A stretch of DNA of 64,000 nt from JBHJHP01 sp042219825 (GTDB taxonomy: Bacteria; Bacteroidota; Bacteroidia; Bacteroidales; UBA5342): NCBI RefSeq assembly GCF_042219825.1, contig NZ_JBHJHQ010000009.1, positions 227,639 through 291,638 of the forward strand, given 5' to 3'. The notes beneath the pieces were generated by a model. It ran no database searches. It was not told the DNA's origin and was given only the letters and a program-made list of their open reading frames with translations. Position 1 is the stretch's first letter; the number at the start of each line of letters is the position of its first letter. Of the stretch, positions 1-8,389 are shown piece by piece. The translations under genes were made by a program, and so were the position numbers.

Positions 1-678
1 AGGACCAAAACCTATGCGACCGTTTTCTTTTGCCACTGTCCACATTTCAGACGGACCTCCCGGCGTACTAAATAATAGGATCGCCAGAGCCACAATTCCG
101 CCTGCAATCAGCATAAATCCCTGGATCACATCCAACCAGATAACCGCCTCTATTCCGCCTAACATCGTTAAAACAATAACCGCAGCCCCAATTACCCAAA
201 TCACAGTGACGGTATCGAGTCCCATCATTTTTCCAATGGCGAGGGCAATGATATAAAATACGGTACCCATCTTTGAAAAATGGGTCAGTACAAAAGCCAG
301 CGAGCTGTAAAGCCGTGCACCGAAGCCAAAGCGCTTTTCGAAATACTCATACGCACTCAACTTAATAACATGCCTGAATAACGGCACAATAAAGCCAATG
401 GCAAAAATCAGTACGATTGGCACCATCAGTCCCTGTACCAGCCTTATCCAGTTTGTGGCATACCCTTCACCCGGATAGGCTAAAAATGTTATACTGCTTA
501 TTAGAGTGGCCAATATAGATATTCCAATGGCCCAGGATGGTAATTTTCCACTTCCCGTGAAATATTTACCGGTACTTTTTTGTTGTCTTGCAAATCTTAC
601 CCCAACACCGAGCGATACTACCAACGTAAGAATGATGATAATATAGTCAATAAGATGGATGGAATTTGTTGTTTGCAT
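1..678 (-). CDS. Sodium:solute symporter (SSS family), C-terminus cut off by window edge
   Basis: Read directly from the minus strand: an open frame of 226 codons runs from an ATG at 678 to the left edge without a stop, so only the N-terminal part is here. It begins MQTTNSIHLIDYIIIILTLV and has several hydrophobic segments, followed by a YPGEGYATNW-type stretch and an AYEYFEKRFG motif, as in SLC5/SSS symporters of Bacteroidota sugar and sugar-acid operons. Its ATG overlaps the TGA of the upstream kinase gene (TGATG), which implies translational coupling. As the last visible gene of an acid-sugar catabolic operon it probably imports the operon's substrate with Na+. The substrate cannot be read from sequence. 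Confidence 0.85.
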   Translation of the reverse strand, partial: MQTTNSIHLIDYIIIILTLVVSLGVGVRFARQQKSTGKYFTGSGKLPSWAIGISILATLISSITFLAYPGEGYATNWIRLVQGLMVPIVLIFAIGFIVPLFRHVIKLSAYEYFEKRFGFGARLYSSLAFVLTHFSKMGTVFYIIALAIGKMMGLDTVTVIWVIGAAVIVLTMLGGIEAVIWLDVIQGFMLIAGGIVALAILLFSTPGGPSEMWTVAKENGRIGFGP

Positions 679-1844
679 CAGACGTGGGTTTTTATCCGTA
701 CTTTATCCACCGGCCATTTATAACTTCCGGGTTTTGTTGTGATTTTCATATTGGGAAACTTATCCACCTTCATCTGAATGATTCCTGCATCCAGTTCACA
801 AAATGGCATAAGCCTGTTAATTTCAAGACTTTTAAATACTGCAGAAGCCGTTGCCCCTCCTTCAATAAACAAATCCTCAAGCGCAACAGATTTATTGACC
901 TGTGCAACAAACTCGCCTATATTTTTACTCAAGCGAACTGACAGTCCACTCTCCTTTTTATATTTATATTTAATTGAAACAAATACATTTTTATCTGCCC
1001 TCAGATGATCCGAAACGGTACTCACCCACCTTCGCATAACATCGGGCTCAAAGTCAGCACTGTTAAATATCTCTGCCGGCATATTTACCACAGAAACATT
1101 GTTATCGAGCGTCATTCTGTCCATGTCTGAAGACTTAGGATATGCACTTCCAAAAATAAACAATGTTTTTGACCCGAATGTGTATTCCTTTTTGATTTCG
1201 TTACGAATCTTCCCGTTTTTAAGACTAAAGAGTATGGCATTGAAGAATCCTGCTCCACCAGCAATTACCATTTGATTATTCAGCCGCATTGTCCATTTGG
1301 TCATCTCCTCATCGTTTGTAATGTCCCCAACAACGAGACCATTTGCGGGCATTTTTTCATCGACCCCAATTGAACTGACCTCACAGAACTCATTACCTAT
1401 AATTTCTGTGACATGTGAAGAATTTATGGAATATTCCGGATCATTTCCAAATGATGTCTGAGCAAGTGGTATTCCTTCCACATAATATATGCCTTTGTTT
1501 ATGATACGCTTGAAATACGGATTACCGGCTACAATAACAGCAATATCATTTGCAGATGCCTTCATTTGCGCGTGCAACTCAGCAGCCACATTTCCCCTTA
1601 AAACGGAATCCAGTTTTTTAAAAATAAATTCCGGATCCAGCTTTAAAAGTTTACGTGTTATTTTATCAATTTCTTTTGCAGCTTCTGTTTTACTCAGAGC
1701 ACGTGTATTGGTTGCAATAATCAAGAGATCCACATCCTTTACTTTCTCCACCCTGGTTTCTATCATAACCCGGAGACCGTGTCGTAATCCTATCCCTCCA
1801 ATTTCAGCAGCACCCGTAAAATCATCTGCGATTACAGCTATCAT
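678..1844 (-). CDS. Four-carbon acid sugar kinase family protein (DUF1537)
   Basis: 388 aa, cytoplasmic, no signal peptide. The N-terminus carries the family hallmark ADDFTG (residues 7-12) followed by a KKLDSVLRGN segment; the C-terminal nucleotide-binding half shows EGGATAS and TKPGSY motifs. DUF1537 kinases phosphorylate C4 of sugar acids such as D-threonate, D-erythronate, L-threonate or 3-oxo-isoapionate. The gene lies 11 nt after a PdxA-family dehydrogenase gene, and kinase plus PdxA2 is the established pair converting D-threonate or D-erythronate to dihydroxyacetone phosphate and CO2. D-threonate kinase (DtnK-like) is therefore the preferred role; the exact stereoisomer is inference. 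Its stop overlaps the start of the symporter gene. Confidence 0.88.
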   Translation of the reverse strand: MIAVIADDFTGAAEIGGIGLRHGLRVMIETRVEKVKDVDLLIIATNTRALSKTEAAKEIDKITRKLLKLDPEFIFKKLDSVLRGNVAAELHAQMKASANDIAVIVAGNPYFKRIINKGIYYVEGIPLAQTSFGNDPEYSINSSHVTEIIGNEFCEVSSIGVDEKMPANGLVVGDITNDEEMTKWTMRLNNQMVIAGGAGFFNAILFSLKNGKIRNEIKKEYTFGSKTLFIFGSAYPKSSDMDRMTLDNNVSVVNMPAEIFNSADFEPDVMRRWVSTVSDHLRADKNVFVSIKYKYKKESGLSVRLSKNIGEFVAQVNKSVALEDLFIEGGATASAVFKSLEINRLMPFCELDAGIIQMKVDKFPNMKITTKPGSYKWPVDKVRIKTHV

Positions 1845-1855
1845 CTATCCTTCCC

Positions 1856-2896
1856 TTATGTTTCTGACTGATATAATTTTGTGGCATATTCAATGGCTAA
1901 ATGTAAGGCATCAGGGCTTGCCACTCCTTTTCCAGCCACTTCAAAAGCAGTCCCGTGATCCACCGATGTACGTATAATGGGCAATCCAAGTGTAATATTC
2001 ACACCTTTTACACTTTTCATCACATTCTTTTCCTTATCCCAGTTGAACCCTACCACTTTAAACGGAATATGTCCCTGATCGTGATACATGGCTACACAAC
2101 CGTCAAACTTTCCACCTTTCGCCATGGCAAATAATGTATCCGGAGGCACAGGACCGACGGCATCAATGCCAATACTTTTGGCATATTCCAAAGCTGGTTC
2201 AATCTCTTCTTTTTCTTCCCAACCAAACAACCCATTGTCGCTTGAGTGTGGATTTAGTCCTGCCACACCAATTTTAGGTTGTGTGATCCCAAGTTTTTTC
2301 AGGCTGTCATCCAAAAGCTGAATCACCTCTGTTATCCTGTCCTTCTTAACCCTGTCGCAGGCTTCACGAAGTGATACGTGCGTACTTACATGAATGACCC
2401 TTAAATCTTCTTCAGCCAGTAACATGGCATATTTTGCGGTATTGGTGTAATGGGCATATATTTCGGTATGACCCGAAAAATGATGTCCGGCAGCATTTAT
2501 GGCCCCCTTATGGATCGGTCCTGTAACAGTTCCGTCCACTTCCTTTGTGAGAGCCAGATCAATGGCTTTTTTTACCGCTCTGAAAGCCAGATCGCCGGCA
2601 ACAGCAGACACTACACCAAATTTTATATCAGCTACATGCTCTGCTTCCAGATGATACAAATCCATGGTTCCCGGTTCAAACTTTGCTTCCGCAATATCCT
2701 TAATACTGTTTATTTTTAAATCAACACCTACCAGTTTGATCGCTTTAGCCATGATTTGCCTGTTACCGATCAAAACGGGTTTACAAATGCTGTAGACATC
2801 AGTATTTGCAAAGGTTTTAGCTGCAATTTCGGGTCCGATCCCGGCAGGATCACCCATAGTAACTGCTAAAACCGGTATATTATTTTTGTTGCTCAT
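1856..2896 (-). CDS. pdxA2: PdxA-family 4-phosphate sugar-acid dehydrogenase (PdxA2-like)
   Basis: 346 aa. It starts with the family motif MGDPAGIGPE (14-23) and keeps the three metal-binding histidines expected from PdxA: H173 (STHVS), H217 (NPHSSD) and H272 (YHDQGH). A C-terminal RTSVDHGTAFE motif is also present. PdxA proper oxidises 4-phosphohydroxythreonine in vitamin B6 synthesis. Paralogues next to DUF1537 kinases (PdxA2) oxidise 4-phospho-D-threonate or -erythronate, with decarboxylation to DHAP. The operon context (DUF1537 kinase, aldolase, alcohol dehydrogenase, symporter) argues for the catabolic role. Its start overlaps the end of the upstream aldolase gene by 17 nt. A biosynthetic PdxA role cannot be excluded from sequence alone but is less likely here. 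Confidence 0.87.
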   Translation of the reverse strand: MSNKNNIPVLAVTMGDPAGIGPEIAAKTFANTDVYSICKPVLIGNRQIMAKAIKLVGVDLKINSIKDIAEAKFEPGTMDLYHLEAEHVADIKFGVVSAVAGDLAFRAVKKAIDLALTKEVDGTVTGPIHKGAINAAGHHFSGHTEIYAHYTNTAKYAMLLAEEDLRVIHVSTHVSLREACDRVKKDRITEVIQLLDDSLKKLGITQPKIGVAGLNPHSSDNGLFGWEEKEEIEPALEYAKSIGIDAVGPVPPDTLFAMAKGGKFDGCVAMYHDQGHIPFKVVGFNWDKEKNVMKSVKGVNITLGLPIIRTSVDHGTAFEVAGKGVASPDALHLAIEYATKLYQSET

Positions 2897-3818
2897 ACGA
2901 TCCTATCAATTCATATTTCACCAACTCTTCTTCGATGAACATTCTGTAAGCTTTTTCATCTTCTTCACGCATCCGGTACATCGGCGGTAAAACATTCGGT
3001 CCACAAAATCCCATAACTGACATGATATATTTTAATGCCGGAATGGACTGGCTGAGTGTTCTGTCTTTCTGGTATAACAAACCCAGTTGATTAGTGATAT
3101 CCTGTAGTTCATCTCCCCGTTCAAAATTACCGGCTTCTACTGAGTTCAACAATTCTGCATAAAATCCGGGAGCAAAATTTCCGGTGCTGGGCACAATACC
3201 GGCCGAACCATTTTGCATAGCGTATGACGATTGTGCCGCCCAACCAATCAGGTGAACAAAGTCCGATCTATCCCTCCATAGATCAAGGGATTTATCGAGC
3301 CGTGAAATATCCCTCTCAGAATCCTTAACCCCAACAATATTCGGATGATGACTCAACTGATCAAGAACATCCAGTGATATGGACATTTTAACGGTTGCCG
3401 GCATGTTGTAAATAATCAAAGGACAAGGAGATACATCAGCCAGTGCTTCAAAATAACGTAACATCTGGTTGTCATTCAGGGGATAAAAAGCAGGCAGCGT
3501 TGCAACGACCGCATCAACACCCATATCACCATAGCGCGTTGCCATTTCTACAGATTCTGCAAATGCATTTGATGATATTCCGGCATAAACTGTGCATTTC
3601 CCATCTGCTGCAGCAACTGTTTCAGCTACCACTATATCTTTTTGATCCTGTCTTACTGATGGTCCCTCTCCTGTTGTTCCCAAAACAAAAGGGTGTGCCC
3701 CATTTTGTTTGAATAGTTCCACAATACGTTTAACTGCATATCGGTCTACCGTACCGTCAACCTTAATTGGCGTAACCATTGGCACTATAACACCACAATA
3801 TTTAGATCCCTTTTTCAT
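2880..3818 (-). CDS. Dihydrodipicolinate synthase / N-acetylneuraminate lyase family aldolase
   Basis: 312 aa, cytoplasmic class I aldolase. Visible family motifs are GTTGEGPS (47-54, carboxylate binding), the catalytic tyrosine Y137 in IIYNMP and the Schiff-base lysine K165 in GVKDS. The family condenses or releases pyruvate; members include DapA, NanA, 2-keto-3-deoxygluconate aldolases and 5-keto-4-deoxyglucarate dehydratases. Lysine synthesis is unlikely because all neighbours are acid-sugar catabolic genes. A 2-keto-3-deoxy sugar-acid aldolase releasing pyruvate is the best reading. Three bases separate it from the upstream alcohol dehydrogenase stop, and it overlaps the downstream pdxA2-like gene. 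The substrate is unproven; a Dha or Kdo-type ulosonate is proposed in the findings. Confidence 0.87.
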   Translation of the reverse strand: MKKGSKYCGVIVPMVTPIKVDGTVDRYAVKRIVELFKQNGAHPFVLGTTGEGPSVRQDQKDIVVAETVAAADGKCTVYAGISSNAFAESVEMATRYGDMGVDAVVATLPAFYPLNDNQMLRYFEALADVSPCPLIIYNMPATVKMSISLDVLDQLSHHPNIVGVKDSERDISRLDKSLDLWRDRSDFVHLIGWAAQSSYAMQNGSAGIVPSTGNFAPGFYAELLNSVEAGNFERGDELQDITNQLGLLYQKDRTLSQSIPALKYIMSVMGFCGPNVLPPMYRMREEDEKAYRMFIEEELVKYELIGSYEQQK

Positions 3819-3821
3819 GTG

Positions 3822-4967
3822 TTAAAATGCACGTTTATAAATCTCAATAATATCTTTTTTACTGAGTTCTTTAATATTGTTTTTCAGTAAGCGTTGAACC
3901 TGAATCGCCCCATCCGCCATTTTCTCAATATCACCTTTTTTTATACCTATCTCCGAAAGTCTTGAAGGCAAACCACATTCTTTGATGATTTCTTCAATTT
4001 TTCCAATTGCAGAATCTGCCTGTTCCTCCACAGGGCCATGTTCAAAAATTCCCATGGCAATAGCTATATGTGCTAGTCGATCATCCCCTTCAGGACGATT
4101 ATACTTTAGAACATAAGGTAACAACAAGGCATTTGACAACCCATGTGCCACTTTGTATTCACTTCCCAGTGGATAAGCCAAGGCATGAACTGCTGCAGTA
4201 TTTACAGGTCCCAGACACATGCCGCCATACATACTACCAAGAGCTACTGCCGACCGGGCTTCCATATCATTGCCATCTTTGCATGCTGCTACCAGATTTT
4301 TACTTATCAACTTTATCCCTTCCAAAGCCCAGACATCTGCTACCGGATGTGCAAATCTGTTCATATAGGCTTCTATACAATGGGTCAATGCATCAATTCC
4401 GGTTGCTGCTGTAACCTGTTGCGGAACACCAAGAGTTAGTGCGGGATCAACATAAGCTGCATCCGGGACCAGGAAGGGACTGATGATACCCTTTTTCCCA
4501 CCATCCCTTTCATCCAGAAAAATGGCGTTGGGAGAAACTTCACTTCCCGTTCCACTGGTGGTTGGCAGACAAGCCATATATGTTTTGCGCTCTTTCAGTA
4601 AACCAATACCAACAACAGAGCTGATTTCCTGCTCATTCTTTAACATAGCGGCCAGAAATTTTGCTACATCAAGTACGCTTCCGCCACCAATACCTACAAC
4701 ACTGTCTGCCTCAAAATGACGAGCTTCTTTCAGAATTTTCTCAAAATCACCAAAAGATGGTTCTCCGTCAATGGTGGTATTTACAAGTACAGAAATATTA
4801 TTTCTTTTGAATTCACTTAGCAGGCCATCCAATAACGGTAAAACAGGAGGAATGGTAAGAATATACAGGGATTGCAACGAAAGCGCAATGAAATCCTCTT
4901 TAAAATCATGTAATGCCCCTTCACCAAAAACGACTCGTGGAGGTTGTTGTATCAGAATTTTATTCAT
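3822..4967 (-). CDS. Iron-containing alcohol dehydrogenase family protein
   Basis: 381 aa. The N-terminal NAD(P)-binding part carries GGGS (94-97) and a PTTSGTGSE motif (135-143). The C-terminal helical part carries the four metal ligands of group III alcohol dehydrogenases: D192, H196, H261 and H275. It is the first gene of a minus-strand catabolic operon whose upstream region holds a perfect LacI-type palindrome at 5108-5121. It would reduce an aldehyde or oxidise an alcohol. Given the aldolase that follows, reduction of an aldol-cleavage aldehyde is the most economical role. Lactaldehyde reductase (FucO) for rhamnose breakdown is an alternative, since rhamnose genes occur further along, but no rhamnulose-1-phosphate aldolase is encoded here. 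Confidence 0.86.
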   Translation of the reverse strand: MNKILIQQPPRVVFGEGALHDFKEDFIALSLQSLYILTIPPVLPLLDGLLSEFKRNNISVLVNTTIDGEPSFGDFEKILKEARHFEADSVVGIGGGSVLDVAKFLAAMLKNEQEISSVVGIGLLKERKTYMACLPTTSGTGSEVSPNAIFLDERDGGKKGIISPFLVPDAAYVDPALTLGVPQQVTAATGIDALTHCIEAYMNRFAHPVADVWALEGIKLISKNLVAACKDGNDMEARSAVALGSMYGGMCLGPVNTAAVHALAYPLGSEYKVAHGLSNALLLPYVLKYNRPEGDDRLAHIAIAMGIFEHGPVEEQADSAIGKIEEIIKECGLPSRLSEIGIKKGDIEKMADGAIQVQRLLKNNIKELSKKDIIEIYKRAF

Positions 4968-5107
4968 TTAAACTTTTCATTAAAGCACTAAGAAGTAACA
5001 AATATTACTTTCACTAAATCCAATGCCCTGAACACAAAAAACAGCTTATCCGCTTACAAATACCACCGAATCACACACCAAACTTCGCACAAATAAAAGG
5101 TTAAATA

Positions 5108-5121
5108 TGTAAACGTTTACA
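5108..5121. promoter_or_regulatory. Perfect LacI-type palindromic operator TGTAAACGTTTACA
   Basis: Perfect 14-bp inverted repeat with the central CG typical of LacI/GalR-family operators, 141 bp upstream of the Fe-ADH start codon. The same sequence recurs at 40961-40974. A LacI-family gene at 11273-12268 is the likely binder; this is inference from motif sharing. Confidence 0.75.
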
Positions 5122-5455
5122 GCGCAATTTATGCCTTTTTTTAATTTTATGCAAGTAATTCCCTTTTGGCATTATAACAAAATCCTTCTATATAATTACA
5201 TAACAGCATATTACATAATACAATTTCGTTATTTTTTATTTGAATCATGCCTCCCATGATTTCTCCTCATTTATGTATAAAAAAAATGGTAGTGCAGATA
5301 TTCCGTTTTTGCATCAGAAATTACACCAAAAGGATATTTAAAGCTTAAAATTTAATGCATATGAACCAAAATCTTTCTAATATTCATTCTTTTATTTCTC
5401 GATGAAGGGTTATGCAAAAATCTGCGGTGTTAAGCAAGCAAAAATCAATATTTTA

Positions 5456-5469
5456 TGTAATCGTTTTCA
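5456..5469 (+). promoter_or_regulatory. LacI-type operator TGTAATCGTTTTCA upstream of GH28 operon
   Basis: Imperfect copy of the operator seen at 5108, 15264, 12384, 40961 and 41060. It immediately precedes a TTG at 5470-5472 that lies at -33 spacing from the -7 element at 5492-5499, so a bound protein would touch the -33 region. Confidence 0.68.
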
Positions 5470-5499
5470 TTGTTTTTCCCTGATTATAAATTATATTTG
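5470..5499 (+). promoter_or_regulatory. Bacteroidota-type promoter of GH28-GH105-GH95 operon
   Basis: TTGT at 5470-5473 and TATATTTG at 5492-5499 fit the Bacteroidota -33 (TTTG/TTG) and -7 (TAnnTTTG) elements with a spacer of about 19 nt. The predicted start of transcription is near 5505, about 110 nt before the GH28 ATG. Confidence 0.6.
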
Positions 5500-5614
5500 T
5501 GGTAATCACATTTAAAAGAGGTCAAATCAGAAATCTTCATCTTATTTTAGTTCTATTTATTACTTTTGGTTTTTTATACTGTTTTGCTCCTTAATTAATT
5601 TAAAACACGTCAAT

Positions 5615-7192
5615 ATGTTTCAACAGATCCAAAACAAACATAAACGAATATCAGGGTTATTAGTGGCATTGTTTATTTATTCAACAACGCTGTTAAGTGC
5701 TTCCGGATTTTTCAACATTAATGACTACGGCGCAGCAAGAGATGGAAAAACCAAAATTACAGATGCCATCGCAAAAGCGATTAAAGCTGCCTCAGATAAT
5801 GGAGGCGGGACCATATTTTTCCCTGCTGGTGAATATCTGACGGGACCTGTAGTTTTAAAAAGTAATATCACCATTTTTCTGGATGCGGGTGCTTTATTGA
5901 AATTTTCAGACGACTTTGATGATTACCTGCCCATGGTTCAATCGCGATGGGAAGGAACGGATGTGGTAAATTTTTCTCCATTGTTTTATGCTTTTAAGGA
6001 TTCTAATATCACCATAACCGGCAGAGGGCGTATTGACGGCCAGGGTAAGAAATGGTGGGACTATCACCATTGGCTGTATTCTCAACCAAAGGATTTTAAA
6101 TCGAAATGGCAGACGGAATTTGCAAAGCAGAATAAAGATGTCATCTTACCGGATCAGCCTGGTATGGTTGAGCGGGGATTTTTGCGGCCTCCCTTTATTC
6201 AACCCATGTATTGCAAGAATATCAGAATCGAAGGCATAACCATCACCAATTCACCGTTCTGGACAATCAATCCGGAGTTCTGCGAAAATGTGACTGTAAC
6301 GAATGTGACCATTAATAATCCCTTATCTCCAAATACCGATGGGATCAATCCGGAATCGTGCCGTTATGTGCATATTTCCAATTGCCACATTTCTGTTGGT
6401 GATGATTGCATTACCATAAAATCAGGAAAAGACCGGGCAGGTCGTAAAATGGCTGCACCATGCGAAAATATTACCATCACCAACTGCACCATGCTCAGAG
6501 GTCATGGCGGTGTGGTTATTGGCAGTGAGATGTCGGGTGGAGTTAAGAAAGTTACTATTTCCAATTGTGTGTTCGAAGGAACCGATCGTGGCATCCGCAT
6601 AAAATCGACCAGAGGTCGCGGTGGTGTAGTGGAAGATATCCGGGTCAGTAATATAATAATGAAGGATATCAGGCGGGAGGCTATTAAACTGAACATGTTT
6701 TATTCAAAAACTGATCCGGAACCGGTATCAGAACGTACGCCGGTATTCAGAAATATTCATTTCAGTAACATCACAGGGAATGCCTATCAGGCTGGTTTCC
6801 TTTTGGGTCTGGATGAAATGAAAATTAACAATATCACATTTAATGATATACAGTTGGAAAGTAAAGTTGGTTTTACCGTTGAAGATGCATCCGACATTGA
6901 ATTTCATAATGTGAAAATTGATACTGAAAAAGGATCGCCCATATATGCCAAAAATTCTAAAAATCTGATAATTGATGCAGTTAAGACAGATACCCCAAAA
7001 AAGGGAGTTCCGGTAATTGAACTTGTAAACGTTCAGAATGCATACATTTACAGTTGCTTTCAAACGAGAGAAACAGATATATTTCTAAAACTTGAAGGTG
7101 AAAACACAAAGGCAATTTATTGGGATCAGAACAACTTTGCAAATGTAAAAACCAGGTTAGTAAAAACAGATAACGTAAAACATAATGACTAA
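5615..7192 (+). CDS. GH28 polygalacturonase family protein
   Basis: 525 aa with an N-terminal hydrophobic signal segment (about residues 12-30) ending near SAS. The rest is a right-handed beta-helix with the full GH28 active-site set: NTD at 240-242, GDD at 262-264, catalytic-site H297 in GHGG and RIK at 328-330. The family hydrolyses alpha-1,4 (or alpha-1,2) linkages of galacturonate in homogalacturonan or rhamnogalacturonan. The following GH105 and GH95 genes place it in stepwise pectin oligosaccharide breakdown in the periplasm; endo or exo action cannot be decided. It is the first gene of a plus-strand operon with a recognisable promoter and LacI-type operator. Its stop overlaps the first possible ATG of the next frame. 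Confidence 0.93.
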   Translation: MFQQIQNKHKRISGLLVALFIYSTTLLSASGFFNINDYGAARDGKTKITDAIAKAIKAASDNGGGTIFFPAGEYLTGPVVLKSNITIFLDAGALLKFSDDFDDYLPMVQSRWEGTDVVNFSPLFYAFKDSNITITGRGRIDGQGKKWWDYHHWLYSQPKDFKSKWQTEFAKQNKDVILPDQPGMVERGFLRPPFIQPMYCKNIRIEGITITNSPFWTINPEFCENVTVTNVTINNPLSPNTDGINPESCRYVHISNCHISVGDDCITIKSGKDRAGRKMAAPCENITITNCTMLRGHGGVVIGSEMSGGVKKVTISNCVFEGTDRGIRIKSTRGRGGVVEDIRVSNIIMKDIRREAIKLNMFYSKTDPEPVSERTPVFRNIHFSNITGNAYQAGFLLGLDEMKINNITFNDIQLESKVGFTVEDASDIEFHNVKIDTEKGSPIYAKNSKNLIIDAVKTDTPKKGVPVIELVNVQNAYIYSCFQTRETDIFLKLEGENTKAIYWDQNNFANVKTRLVKTDNVKHND

Positions 7193-7208
7193 CACCAAAA
7201 TTATTTTT

Positions 7209-8378
7209 ATGAAACAATCCGTAATTTTCATCTTAGCAATCCTGCTATTTAGTTGTAACGCTCCAAAAAAGAAAACCGAAGATATTAAGTGGAGTCAGAA
7301 AATGGCTGACGCCGTTATGGAACGTAACGACACATTAGGCTTATACAATGGAAGAACCCGGATGGGCTGGTCCTACGATGTGGCTCTGCTAGGAATGGCC
7401 ATTGATAAGTTAGGCAATATTGATCCGAAATATTCTAAATACATGTCGGATTATATGGATGCCATGGTAGAGGAAGACGGAACAGTAAAACGATATGAGA
7501 TGGACAAGTATAACATTGACCTGATCAATCCTGCCCGCAATCTTCTTATCCTTTACGAAAGAGATAGTACGCCAAAATATAAAAAGGCTCTGCCACAATT
7601 TATTGAACAGATGGAGAACCACCCTAAAACCAAAACCGGTGGATTCTGGCATAAAAAACGCTACCCGTGGCAAATCTGGCTGGATGGTGTGTATATGGGA
7701 ATGCCCTTTCTTACACAATATGCCAAAGATTTTGATGATCCGCGTTGGTTTGATGTGGCTGCACACGAAATTATTCTGGTTCATGAAAAAACGGTTGATC
7801 CCAAAACCGGATTACTGTATCATGCGTGGGATGAGAGTCACCAGCAAAAATGGGCCAATCCTGAAACCGGACAGTCACCTCATTTCTGGAGCCGCGCCAT
7901 GGGCTGGTACATGATGGCTATAGTGGATGTGCTGGACTACCTTCCTCAGGATCATCCGAAAAGAGATTCAATCATCACCATCTTACAGGAAACAGCTGAC
8001 GCCCTGGTTAAGGTGCGAGATCCTGAAAGCGGTGTTTGGTGGCAGGTGCTGGACCAGGGCAACCGTGAAGGCAACTACCCTGAAGGATCGGGTACTGCTA
8101 TGTATATCTATGCCTTTGCCAAAGGGGCCAACAAAGGATATCTGGATAAAAAATACATTGACATTGCCAACAATGCGTTTGATGACATGGTTAAAACGTT
8201 TATCGTTACTGATGATGATGGACTGATCAGTATGGTGAATATCTGCGGAAGCTGCGGATTGGGAGGAAATCCATACCGTGATGGAAGTTATGAATACTAT
8301 ACCACAGAAAAAATTGTAAAAAACGACTGCAAAGGTGTCGGCCCTTTTATTCTTGCCGCAGTTGAGCTGAATCGTTAA
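7209..8378 (+). CDS. GH105 unsaturated rhamnogalacturonyl/galacturonyl hydrolase
   Basis: The open frame begins at ATG 7185, but the ATG at 7209 is preferred because it gives a clean lipoprotein signal, MKQSVIFILAILLFSC, with Cys16 as the lipid anchor. The roughly 389-aa product is an (alpha/alpha)6 barrel with the GH105 motif around WQIWLDGVYMGMPF; D159 is the expected catalytic aspartate. A later SPHFWSRAMGWY segment is also typical. GH105 enzymes (YteR/YesR type) hydrate and release the unsaturated galacturonate left at the non-reducing end by lyases, fitting the PL1 lyases at 50-57 kb. It probably acts in the periplasm on imported oligomers. It follows the GH28 gene closely and precedes the GH95 gene by 11 nt. 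Confidence 0.92.
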   Translation: MKQSVIFILAILLFSCNAPKKKTEDIKWSQKMADAVMERNDTLGLYNGRTRMGWSYDVALLGMAIDKLGNIDPKYSKYMSDYMDAMVEEDGTVKRYEMDKYNIDLINPARNLLILYERDSTPKYKKALPQFIEQMENHPKTKTGGFWHKKRYPWQIWLDGVYMGMPFLTQYAKDFDDPRWFDVAAHEIILVHEKTVDPKTGLLYHAWDESHQQKWANPETGQSPHFWSRAMGWYMMAIVDVLDYLPQDHPKRDSIITILQETADALVKVRDPESGVWWQVLDQGNREGNYPEGSGTAMYIYAFAKGANKGYLDKKYIDIANNAFDDMVKTFIVTDDDGLISMVNICGSCGLGGNPYRDGSYEYYTTEKIVKNDCKGVGPFILAAVELNR

Positions 8379-8389
8379 GTTTTACCGAC

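Larger units (their letters stand above)
4968..5614. other. Divergent intergenic regulatory region (647 nt)
   Basis: AT-rich non-coding stretch between the minus-strand Fe-ADH operon and the plus-strand GH28 operon. It holds two LacI-type operators (5108-5121 and 5456-5469) and one good Bacteroidota -7 element for the plus strand (5492-5499). No RNA gene or credible small reading frame was seen. The plus-strand transcript would have a leader of about 110 nt. Confidence 0.7.

Noticed and set aside
2880..3818. DapA-family protein as lysine-biosynthetic dihydrodipicolinate synthase
   Set aside because: It is embedded, with overlapping genes, in a sugar-acid catabolic operon next to a LacI-type operator.
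3822..4967. Fe-ADH as lactaldehyde reductase (FucO) of a rhamnose pathway
   Set aside because: The lactaldehyde-producing aldolase, isomerase and kinase are missing and the operon partners are acid-sugar enzymes; kept only as an alternative.
7024..7037. Operator-like TGTAAACGTTCAGA within the GH28 gene
   Set aside because: It keeps only the left half of the motif and lies in coding sequence far from any start; chance is likely.
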